Assembly (NCBI RefSeq): GCF_001618385.1
Contig: NZ_BDCR01000004.1
Location: 868,001 to 932,000 of the forward strand
Source of the DNA: Paludibacter jiangxiensis
Lineage (GTDB): Bacteria; Bacteroidota; Bacteroidia; Bacteroidales; Paludibacteraceae
Reading direction: 5' to 3'
Length of the DNA stretch: 64,000 bases
Part shown: in pieces, positions 9,502 to 17,098 of the stretch
Layout of the letters: each line of letters opens with the position of its first letter
How positions within the stretch are numbered: the stretch's first letter is position 1
Made by a program: the position numbers and the translations under genes
Notes under the pieces: generated by a model
What the model saw: the letters and a program-made list of their open reading frames with translations, nothing else
The model's database searches: none
What the model was told of the DNA's origin: nothing

Positions 9502-9513
9502 AATCGAATACAA

Positions 9514-12500
9514 TTAAAATTTAAGATTTACACCAACCAAATAAGTCCGTGGGCTTGGATAATAACCGATATCAATACCAGATGCCCAACTATCAGCTCC
9601 GCCAGATGATCCGACTTCCGGATCCATTCCGGAATAACCTGTTATTGTAAACAAGTTTTGTGCTGTGAAATACAAGCGAGCCTGTTGCAATGGCATCTTC
9701 GGAAATAATTTTTTGAAATCATATCCCAATGTAATATTTTGACATTTCAAATAATCTGCATTTTCCATGTAAATATCTGAAAGGTACATGTAATTAGCAT
9801 TCGTATTTGAGGTTAAACGAGGCCATTTATTTGAGGTGCCTTCACCATGCCAGCGTTGATATACCTCTGTTGTGTAATTATCCGATCTTGATGTTTGACG
9901 ATAATTCTTGGCAATCTGCATACCAAAAGCACCATGAGCGGCAACTGTAAAATCAAATCCTTTATATCCCAGATTAAAGCTTAAACCCATATTGAAATGA
10001 GGATTTGGATCTCCAATTTTTGTTCTGTCGGCATCAGTAACCTGGCCGTCATGATTCAGATCAACAAATTTCAAATCACCCGGCTGTACATTCGATTGGA
10101 GAATTCCGTTTCCGGCAGCTTTCCAGGCATCTATATCTGCCTGATTCTGGAATACGCCAGCGGTTTTATATCCATAAAAATACCCTATGGGATAACCTAC
10201 CTGAGCACGGTAAATATATGTTGTTCCCTGAGCTAACACATTAGTAGATCCATTAATGATGCCTTCTGAATTAGCAATCCGGGTAACTTTATTTTTATTA
10301 TAAGCTCCATTCACATTTACTCCATAAGTAAAATCTTTACCCACATGATCGTTCCATGAAATAACTGCTTCTACCCCTTTATTGGTAATATCACCACCAT
10401 TTACATATGGTGCTACACTAACTCCAAAGTAGGGATGAATGGGTGCCTGAACAAGCCATCCTTTTGTGGTCTTATCATAGTAGTCAAAATTCACACCTAA
10501 TCTGGAATTCAGGAAGCGGGCATCAAAACCAAAGTCCAACTGTTCCGATTTTTCCCAGGTAACATCAGGATTAGCCAAGTTATAAGGAACAGCTCCGGTT
10601 GACTGGCTGTCCTTGGCATTGCCGAATGAATATTTAGCTGATTGATCAAAAGATATCAGCGCTATGTAGTTGAAGTTAGAAATATTACAGTTACCGTTTT
10701 GACCCCAGCTTGCACGGAATTTTAAGAAATCCAACCAGCTTTTTGTCGATGCCATGAATTTTTCATTTGAAGCAACCCATCCAGCAGAAACAGATGGGAA
10801 ATAACCCCAGCGTTTGCCACTGGCAAAATTTGAAGAAGCATCACTACGCAAAATCAAGGTCAACATGTATGTTTCATTCCAGTCATAGTTGATACGTCCA
10901 AAAACAGAGGCTAATCCACCTTGCCCCCAGGGACCTGTATTTGAATCAACTTTAGTTGTACCTGCAGCAATTCCCTGCGTATTTGCAAGATATGCATATT
11001 CAAATCCATTAAACAACAAATTTCCATTTGTAACAGATAAGCCTTCGCCCATACCCCATTTTTCAAGAGATTGTCCGGCTAAGACATCAACATGGTGATT
11101 GTTGATTGCAAACTTATAATCGGCAGTATTATCCAATGTATAACTCCAACCCAAATTCGCGCTTTGATTTACAGAAGATACCGTGTTCACTGCAGTTGTC
11201 GACAAGTTGTAAGCCGGAGTATATGAACGATAACTGCTTGCGCTCATTTTATATCCGAATTGAGATTTAAGTACTAAATTCTTGATCGGAGAAATTTGCA
11301 AATAAGCACTTGCATTCAGGTTATGGCTTTTCGATTTATTATATCCTCTCTGATATACCATCGAAGCAATGGGGTTAGCGGCCTGAGCATCATATGCATT
11401 AAGGCCCATTGCAGTCTTATCTGCATTATCAAAATAACCACCTTTATCGTTATAAATTGGCATAATCGGCATTGCTCTCAACATATTAGAAATATCGTTC
11501 CAATATTGATTACCCAAACCAATACCATTTTTCACTGAATAATTATAATTGACATTTTCGCCCAGTTTAATTACATCCCGATTTGCTGCCTTTAAGATCA
11601 CATGATCTGAATTCAGGCGAATAGACGTACGTTCATAGCCTGAAGCTACCGGATCACCAAATATACCTTCCTGGTTTGTATATGCGACGCCTAATGAGAA
11701 TTTAGAAATATCATTACCTCCCACAAGATTAAATGCGTGATTCTGAGTAGGAGCATTTTTATTACGGATAGCATCCATCCAGTTTGTACCTTTCCATGTT
11801 TCATCCATCACAGAACTGTACTTAGAACCCAAAATGCTTTTCCAGTTACGTGCAGAAATTCCTTCGTTAAAATCTACCTCATTCTCAATTGCCATGTATT
11901 GTTGAGCATTAAGCAACGACGGCATTTTATATACGTTCTGAACGCCATAATATCCGTCATAGGTTACTTGTACTTTACCACTTTTACCTTGTTTTGTTGT
12001 TACCAACACAACACCATTGGCAGCACGTGTACCATAGATTGCAGAAGATGCCGCATCTTTCAATACGTCAATTGACTCAATATCAGAAGGATTAAGACTG
12101 TTGATATCACCACCGGCAACTCCATCAATTACATATAATGGCGCTGAATTTCCGATAGTACCGATACCACGGATATTCACTTTAAATCCATCGCCCGGCT
12201 GACCAGAATTTTGTACGATATTTACACCCGGAGTCTGACTCTGTAAAGCTGTGAATGCATTAGTTGTGCTAAGTTTCTGGAGATTATCACCGCTTACCTG
12301 CACCGTAGCACCGGTAACCAGTTTCTTTTTCTGAACTCCATAACCAATGGCTACAACCTCATTCAGACTTACAGATTCGTCTTCAAGTGATATACTTACG
12401 GAAGAACGTCCCTGAAGTGCAACTTCCTGCGCTTTCATGCCAATAAATGACACTTTCAAAACGGCATTGGATGGAGCCTTTAGCGAAAATTTACCGTCCA

Positions 12501-12780
12501 TATCAGTAACTGTACCGGTCTTCTGTCCTTTGATCACAATTGTTGCTCCCGGAATCGGATTTCCGGTTGCATCTGTAATTTTACCGGTCACGGTTTTTTC
12601 GCCGTCAGTTGGAGCCATACTGGCTGCCGAAGCTGACGACAGGCCGGCTGCTAAAAGGTTTGTGGAACAAAACCCCAATGTTAACACGAGTGCCAGCACC
12701 AGAGTCCGCTTGCATTGTCTTGGAAGAGGTATGTGTGTACATCTTCCCGCTTTCATGGTTTTTTTCATAAGTTTGTTCAT
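9514..12780 (-). CDS. SusC/RagA family TonB-dependent outer-membrane transporter
   Basis: A 1088-residue TonB-linked outer-membrane protein. After an N-terminal export signal (hydrophobic LVLALVLTLGFCSTNLLAA), residues about 62-145 form a carboxypeptidase-regulatory-like domain (VTGKITDATGNPIPGATIVIKG). A TonB-box/plug region (EVVAIGYGVQKKK) and the conserved plug motifs LYVIDGVAGGD, IESIDVLKDAASSAIYG and GVVLVTTK follow, then a 22-strand-type barrel ending in the aromatic VGVNLKF. It imports ligands bound by the adjacent SusD protein, energised by TonB-ExbBD. Alternative in-frame ATGs lie at 12768 and 12756. The regulator upstream is of AraC type rather than a hybrid two-component sensor or an anti-sigma factor. 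Confidence 0.97.
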   Translation of the reverse strand: MNKLMKKTMKAGRCTHIPLPRQCKRTLVLALVLTLGFCSTNLLAAGLSSASAASMAPTDGEKTVTGKITDATGNPIPGATIVIKGQKTGTVTDMDGKFSLKAPSNAVLKVSFIGMKAQEVALQGRSSVSISLEDESVSLNEVVAIGYGVQKKKLVTGATVQVSGDNLQKLSTTNAFTALQSQTPGVNIVQNSGQPGDGFKVNIRGIGTIGNSAPLYVIDGVAGGDINSLNPSDIESIDVLKDAASSAIYGTRAANGVVLVTTKQGKSGKVQVTYDGYYGVQNVYKMPSLLNAQQYMAIENEVDFNEGISARNWKSILGSKYSSVMDETWKGTNWMDAIRNKNAPTQNHAFNLVGGNDISKFSLGVAYTNQEGIFGDPVASGYERTSIRLNSDHVILKAANRDVIKLGENVNYNYSVKNGIGLGNQYWNDISNMLRAMPIMPIYNDKGGYFDNADKTAMGLNAYDAQAANPIASMVYQRGYNKSKSHNLNASAYLQISPIKNLVLKSQFGYKMSASSYRSYTPAYNLSTTAVNTVSSVNQSANLGWSYTLDNTADYKFAINNHHVDVLAGQSLEKWGMGEGLSVTNGNLLFNGFEYAYLANTQGIAAGTTKVDSNTGPWGQGGLASVFGRINYDWNETYMLTLILRSDASSNFASGKRWGYFPSVSAGWVASNEKFMASTKSWLDFLKFRASWGQNGNCNISNFNYIALISFDQSAKYSFGNAKDSQSTGAVPYNLANPDVTWEKSEQLDFGFDARFLNSRLGVNFDYYDKTTKGWLVQAPIHPYFGVSVAPYVNGGDITNKGVEAVISWNDHVGKDFTYGVNVNGAYNKNKVTRIANSEGIINGSTNVLAQGTTYIYRAQVGYPIGYFYGYKTAGVFQNQADIDAWKAAGNGILQSNVQPGDLKFVDLNHDGQVTDADRTKIGDPNPHFNMGLSFNLGYKGFDFTVAAHGAFGMQIAKNYRQTSRSDNYTTEVYQRWHGEGTSNKWPRLTSNTNANYMYLSDIYMENADYLKCQNITLGYDFKKLFPKMPLQQARLYFTAQNLFTITGYSGMDPEVGSSGGADSWASGIDIGYYPSPRTYLVGVNLKF

Positions 12781-13282
12781 GGTTTTAATGAATAGTCATC
12801 TAATAAAATCCGATTATTGAATTTGAAGTGTGCACTCAAAACCGAAGGCTCGTACTGAAATGCCAAAAGCAGCTTTAGTTCGAATGGTTTTGTTTACATG
12901 TTCATGTCGGAAACCGACGGCGCGCATCAGAAAAGGAAATTCTGATCATTAGTTTTTGCGAAACAGACCTCTGGATTAGGAATAAAAAGAAGCTGTCTCA
13001 CAAATGATTGAGAATACTTTGAGTGAGAAGAGGGACGTGTTAAGTCATGCGTATTTAGTTTTAGGTTATACTTCAAAAATCAGAGTGTCGAATGCCGTTG
13101 AAATAATATTTCTTTCGGGGCACATACCGTTACACTTTACGAGCTGATTCATTGAACCAGTATCACGGATACAAAAATAGGCGAGTTGCCTCGCCTATCT
13201 CAAATACAATTTTATCAAAATATAATACTTTCTTTACCCGAATAAATTGTACTAGTTTTTCATACCCAATCATACTTTCTTA
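12781..13282. other. Intergenic region upstream of susC (502 bp)
   Basis: No credible gene. It contains the AraC-gene terminator (13177-13198), a small perfect hairpin GTCGG-AAA-CCGAC at 12906-12918, and no clear TAnnTTTG box on the minus strand close to susC. The susC promoter is therefore either unusual or far upstream, leaving a possible long untranslated leader of several hundred bases. Confidence 0.5.
13177..13198 (-). terminator. Rho-independent terminator of the AraC-family gene
   Basis: Perfect 9-bp stem ATAGGCGAG / CTCGCCTAT (13177-13185 and 13190-13198) with a 4-nt loop. Read on the minus strand it is followed by a run of T residues. It lies 85 bp past the stop of the AraC-family regulator. 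Confidence 0.8.
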
Positions 13283-14167
13283 TCACACAATTGTCTTTTT
13301 CTTGTTATAGTTTTCGCGAAACTCCTTTGGTGTACACCCCTTCCTCTTGCGGAATATTCTATTAAAATTAGACAAATTATTAAATCCACAACTATAACAA
13401 ACCTCAGAGACAGACTGTGTTGAATCAACAAGCATTCTAATAGCATTTCCTATTCTGATATCAAGAAGATAGTCTGTTACACTCTTTCCCGTCCTTAATC
13501 TGAAGAACCGACTGAAAGCTACTTCGCTCATACCAACCATATCTGCCAGCTTTCCCAATCTAATCTCCTGCGTATAATTTTGCATCAGATAATCATGTAC
13601 TTTCTGAACCCGTCTACTGTCCGCAGGCAATTTTACCCGCGCAAATGCACTACTTGAAAGAGTACGAGCTCCATTACTCAACGACAGTTCATAAAGCAGG
13701 CTTAAGAAGTTCATAACCGCATAAAAACCCTGCTTTTCATGCGATAACGAGTTGAGTAACGGACGAACATATAGTATTGTATCAAGAGGAAAATACAGTC
13801 CTTTTTGAGCCTGCTCCAACATCACTTTAATACTTTTAAACTGATGCTTATCTATGAAGTTTTTAAAAAACAGTTCCGGTGAAAATTGAATCGTTATCTC
13901 TCTTATTTCCTTTGCATTACACTTATGATTTTCCCAGGTATGCTCCAATTCGCTTCCGGTTATAAGAACCAAATCAAAATTAGATATCACCTCAACCGAA
14001 TCTCCTACAGTTCTTCGCGCACCTTCTGCATGTTCAATATAATTCAGTTCATATTCCAAATGTCGGTGTAAAGGGAACGTAAATTCCGACTTATTTCTTT
14101 CCACAATATAAAAACAATCCTTTTCAGATAAAGGAGTAATTTCGTGTAAAATTTCCGGATTAATCAT
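13283..14167 (-). CDS. AraC-family transcriptional regulator with cupin sensor
   Basis: A 294-residue regulator. The N-terminal ~130 residues form a cupin-like sugar-sensing domain (FPLHRHLEYELNYIEHAEG, then ELEHTW). The C-terminal ~100 residues are the double helix-turn-helix DNA-binding domain (LGKLADMVGMSEVAFSRFFRLRTGKSVTDYLLDIRI, then VCYSCGFNNLSNFNRIFRKRKGCTPKEFRE). It is encoded directly upstream of susC in the same direction, so it probably controls the SusCD locus, although a terminator separates the two. A minus-strand -7 box TATATTTG (14204-14197) with TTG 22 bp upstream is a likely promoter. AraC-type control of Sus-like loci is known from arabinose and related monosaccharide systems; the effector here is unknown. 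Confidence 0.93.
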   Translation of the reverse strand: MINPEILHEITPLSEKDCFYIVERNKSEFTFPLHRHLEYELNYIEHAEGARRTVGDSVEVISNFDLVLITGSELEHTWENHKCNAKEIREITIQFSPELFFKNFIDKHQFKSIKVMLEQAQKGLYFPLDTILYVRPLLNSLSHEKQGFYAVMNFLSLLYELSLSNGARTLSSSAFARVKLPADSRRVQKVHDYLMQNYTQEIRLGKLADMVGMSEVAFSRFFRLRTGKSVTDYLLDIRIGNAIRMLVDSTQSVSEVCYSCGFNNLSNFNRIFRKRKGCTPKEFRENYNKKKTIV

Positions 14168-14196
14168 GATACTATTTTAGCAAGGGTTTATGGCGC

Positions 14197-14229
14197 CAAA
14201 TATAGAGATTATTTTCTAAAAAAATACAA
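14197..14229 (-). promoter_or_regulatory. Predicted promoter of the AraC-family gene
   Basis: On the minus strand a TATATTTG -7 element (14204-14197) is preceded by TTG (14229-14227) at a 22-bp spacing, slightly longer than the usual 19-21 bp. It places transcription start about 20-25 bp before the ATG at 14167. Confidence 0.5.
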
Positions 14230-14375
14230 TATCTGAACATCACACATCCTAAACCCGGTCGAAAAACCCGCTCTCATTAAAATTGAAGCAATGCCGCCAA
14301 AAAGTGTATTAAAATGAGTAATTTTGTACCATATTAAATATACAAACAACAAAAGTCTTAAAAACAACGTCCAAT

Positions 14376-15134
14376 ATGAGACCCTGCATATTAATAACCA
14401 ACGATGACGGCTTAACGGCAAAAGGAATCAAAGAACTCAAGGATGCGATGTTACCGTTGGGAGATGTTATTGTCGTTGGACCCGACGGCCCTCGCTCGGG
14501 AATGTCCAGCGCCATTACAGTTTCAATTCCAACTCGCCTGCACAAAGTCCACGAAGAAGAAGGTCTGAAGATATACCGCTGTTCCGGCACTCCCGTTGAT
14601 TGCGTAAAACTTGCCCTCAATGTTTTATTTAAAGACAGAAAACCCGACTTATTGGTAACGGGCATCAATCACGGCACCAATTCTTCTATAAGCGTGGTCT
14701 ATTCAGGCACAATGGGAGCAACTATTGAAGGATGTATTAATAAAGTTCTTTCCATTGGTTATTCCTTATGCAATCATCATGCCGATGCTGATTTTTCGCA
14801 CGTTATTCCTTTTGTAAAGAAAATCGCGGAAAAGGTACTTGAGAAAGGTCTTCCTTATGGAGTTTGTCTTAACGTCAACATGCCGGAAAACCCTCCTAAA
14901 GGGATCAAAATTTGCCGGCAAGCCAATGGATTGTGGACGGAAGAATTTGTTCGCCACGAAGATCCGAACGGACATCCATACTTTTGGCTGACAGGCAATT
15001 TCACCAACCGTGAACCCGAAGCCTCCGACACTGACGAATGGGCACTAACAAACGATTATATTGCAGTTGTTCCGACAAAAATTGACATGACGGCTTACGA
15101 GGTAATAGACGAATTAACCAGTTGGAACCTTTAA
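14376..15134 (+). CDS. surE: 5'/3'-nucleotidase SurE
   Basis: SurE removes phosphate from 5'- and 3'-nucleoside monophosphates and is used in stationary-phase and stress survival; it is cytoplasmic and metal dependent. The 252-residue protein begins with the metal-binding NDDG (residues 9-12, ILITNDDGLTAKG) and has the conserved VVGPDGPRSGMSSAIT, YRCSGTPVDCVKLAL, and GINHGTNSSISVVYSGTMGATIEG segments. Length is normal for the family. A TAATTTTG box (14319-14326) may serve as its -7 element. It is followed after 4 bp by a small membrane protein gene and is probably the first gene of a plus-strand operon. Confidence 0.97.
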   Translation: MRPCILITNDDGLTAKGIKELKDAMLPLGDVIVVGPDGPRSGMSSAITVSIPTRLHKVHEEEGLKIYRCSGTPVDCVKLALNVLFKDRKPDLLVTGINHGTNSSISVVYSGTMGATIEGCINKVLSIGYSLCNHHADADFSHVIPFVKKIAEKVLEKGLPYGVCLNVNMPENPPKGIKICRQANGLWTEEFVRHEDPNGHPYFWLTGNFTNREPEASDTDEWALTNDYIAVVPTKIDMTAYEVIDELTSWNL

Positions 15135-15138
15135 CAAC

Positions 15139-15432
15139 ATGAAGATCGTTGATAAATTCTGGATCGGATTACTGGTTTCGATTATTTTGCCTGTCATTTT
15201 TGGGCTAACATACTTTCATACTGCATACAAAGGAGATCTGGAAATGTGGGATGCTCTTATCGCCACAGCTAAATCAGGATTACCTTTATTTGGGAAACTG
15301 GTACTTTTAAGCACCTTTCCAAACCTTGGACTGTTCTTTCTGTTTTACAAAGCCGATTATTGGCATGCTTGCCGTGGAACCGTAGTTGCTACTGCCGTCT
15401 TTTTTATTATTTCGTTTATATATCTCACCTGA
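15139..15432 (+). CDS. Small membrane protein of unknown function
   Basis: I do not recognise a named family. The 97-residue product has three likely membrane helices (about residues 8-28, 49-70 and 79-96), with a short loop containing KADYWHACRG before the last. It starts 4 bp after the surE stop and ends 15 bp before the next gene, so it is almost certainly translated from the surE transcript. No motif indicates a reaction. The tight spacing on both sides is the main support for it being a real gene. Confidence 0.75.
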   Translation: MKIVDKFWIGLLVSIILPVIFGLTYFHTAYKGDLEMWDALIATAKSGLPLFGKLVLLSTFPNLGLFFLFYKADYWHACRGTVVATAVFFIISFIYLT

Positions 15433-15447
15433 CAAAATTTCAAATTC

Positions 15448-15825
15448 ATGCAAACTTTCAAAAAACATTTTATCATCAAAGCTACTCCTCAAGATGTATA
15501 TGCTGCTTTGACCAATCCGGAAATAATTGCTTTATGGACCGGCGAAGATGCTGTAATGAGCACTACTCCTGATTCAGAATTTGAATGGTGGGGCGGAGAC
15601 ATTTGCGGCAAAAACATTGAATTCGAACAAGATAAAAAGATAGTACAAGAATGGTATTTCGGAGAAACAGAAACATCACTGGTGACTATCAAAACTCACC
15701 AGGACAAAAAGGGAACCGATCTGGAAATAAATCAGATAAATATTCCGGATGATGCTTTTGAAAATATTGTTGAAGGATGGGAAGATGCTATTGTTGCGTC
15801 TCTGAGAGATTTACTAGAAGAATAA
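15448..15825 (+). CDS. SRPBCC/AHSA1-type START-like domain protein
   Basis: A 125-residue cytoplasmic protein of the SRPBCC (Bet v1-like/AHSA1) group. The N-terminus FKKHFIIKATPQDVYAALTNPEIIALWTGEDA is the typical first strand and helix of these hydrophobic-ligand-binding folds. A central strand region with FEWWGGDICGKNIEF and the C-terminal helix NIVEGWEDAIVASLRDLLEE complete the fold. Members bind hydrophobic ligands or act as Hsp90 co-factors, but small bacterial ones are mostly uncharacterised. It follows the small membrane protein gene by 15 bp and is separated from the next gene by 139 bp without a clear terminator. Confidence 0.85.
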   Translation: MQTFKKHFIIKATPQDVYAALTNPEIIALWTGEDAVMSTTPDSEFEWWGGDICGKNIEFEQDKKIVQEWYFGETETSLVTIKTHQDKKGTDLEINQINIPDDAFENIVEGWEDAIVASLRDLLEE

Positions 15826-15964
15826 CTGCATATTCTTATATATCTTTTAACATTATTGCCATTTTTATTTTTAATTTTTATCCGAACTCAACGGAACAGT
15901 TTTCAGCATTTGTTCCTATCTTCGCATCGTAATTATCACACCACTAACCAAAAACAACTTTCCC

Positions 15965-16708
15965 GTGTCTGATAGTATTGTTATTATTCCGACGTACAAC
16001 GAAAAAGAAAACATAGAAGCCATTATTCGCGCTGTTTTTTCGTTACCCAAACCCTTTCATATTCTTATCATTGACGATGGTTCGCCCGATGGCACTGCCG
16101 ATATCGTAAAACAATTGCAGGGTGAATTTCCTGAATCTCTGCACATGGTTGAACGCAAAGGAAAACTGGGACTGGGAACTGCCTACATAGCAGGTTTCCG
16201 CTGGTCTATCGAACATAAATACGATTTTATCTTTGAAATGGATGCGGATTTTTCGCACGACCCGAAAGACCTGCTCCGTTTGTATGAAGCCTGCACAACC
16301 GGCGGTGGCGATGTCGCGATCGGTTCCCGCTATGTCGGTCATGTCGTTAACGTTATCAACTGGCCTATCGGACGGGTTGTTATGTCCTATTTCGCATCTA
16401 CTTATGTACGAATCGTTACCGGACTGAAAATATTCGACACTACAGCCGGATTCAAATGTTATCGCCGTGAAGTGCTTGAAACTATTGAACTGGATAAAAT
16501 TCGTTTCAAAGGATATGCGTTCCAGATCGAAATGAAATTCACAGCATTTAAATGCGGCTTCAACATCATTGAAGTGCCCATTGTATTCTCAAACAGAGTT
16601 TTGGGCGTATCAAAGATGAACGGCGGGATTTTTGGGGAAGCATTCTTCGGTGTACTATCACTAAAACTAAAAAGCTTTTTCAGGAAGTACCCGCAAAAAA
16701 AGAAATAA
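15965..16708 (+). CDS. Polyprenol-monophosphomannose synthase-like glycosyltransferase (GT2)
   Basis: A 247-residue GT2 enzyme resembling the soluble, catalytic form of dolichol/polyprenol-phosphate mannose synthase. Such enzymes move a sugar from a nucleotide donor to a polyprenol phosphate at the inner face of the membrane, for later glycan or glycoprotein assembly. Diagnostic features: IIPTYNEKENIE at the N-terminus, IDDGSPDGTAD, and EMDADFSHDP (DxD at residues 93-95, binding nucleotide and metal), then the TAGFKCYRREVLE acceptor-site segment. No C-terminal membrane helices are present. The start is GTG 15965, chosen because the family begins right at this point. Donor sugar is inferred from the family. 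Confidence 0.92.
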   Translation: MSDSIVIIPTYNEKENIEAIIRAVFSLPKPFHILIIDDGSPDGTADIVKQLQGEFPESLHMVERKGKLGLGTAYIAGFRWSIEHKYDFIFEMDADFSHDPKDLLRLYEACTTGGGDVAIGSRYVGHVVNVINWPIGRVVMSYFASTYVRIVTGLKIFDTTAGFKCYRREVLETIELDKIRFKGYAFQIEMKFTAFKCGFNIIEVPIVFSNRVLGVSKMNGGIFGEAFFGVLSLKLKSFFRKYPQKKK

Positions 16709-16729
16709 CATACCGCTATTTTAATATTA

Positions 16730-16770
16730 AAAGCCTCAATTTATCAGTATTCCTGATAAATTGAGGCTTT
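16730..16770. terminator. Bidirectional terminator
   Basis: Perfect 18-bp inverted repeat (16730-16747 and 16753-16770) with a 5-nt loop. Both ends read into A/T runs, so it can stop transcription of the plus-strand glycosyltransferase gene and of the minus-strand DUF2007 gene that converge here. Confidence 0.9.
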
Positions 16771-16814
16771 CTTCATTTGTGCAGAATCGGTTTATTACCG
16801 CATTCTCCTGCTTC

Positions 16815-17060
16815 TTATTGCAATGTCTTGCTAAATTCCTTAACCACTTTCATTGCCTGTTCGTAATCCTTCGCAGCGACTATCACTTTTATAGCACCCA
16901 CGCCTCCGGGCTCGGCCACCCATGGAGCCACCCTACCCAGAATTTCATCATTGAAATATGCTTCAATGTCATTATCGGCCAGCAAACTGACTAACATACC
17001 GGCTTCCCATGAAGTTCCCGCAAAAACCTCAACAGGATCTAAATCTGATTCTTGTGTCAT
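16815..17060 (-). CDS. DUF2007-type small protein
   Basis: An 81-residue protein matching the DUF2007 pattern: a short ferredoxin-like unit beginning with VEVFAGTSWEAGMLVSLLADNDIEAYFND and ending with IKVIVAAKDYEQAMKVVKEF. DUF2007 proteins are called putative signal-transducing proteins, but no biochemical function is established to my knowledge. It lies 38 bp after the stop of the YncE/phosphoesterase gene and is the last gene of a dacB-led minus-strand run that stops at the bidirectional terminator. It is predicted to be cytoplasmic, with no signal or membrane segment. Confidence 0.85.
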   Translation of the reverse strand: MTQESDLDPVEVFAGTSWEAGMLVSLLADNDIEAYFNDEILGRVAPWVAEPGGVGAIKVIVAAKDYEQAMKVVKEFSKTLQ

Positions 17061-17098
17061 AAGGCTTCATTATTAAAGGGTTGATATATTATCGTACA

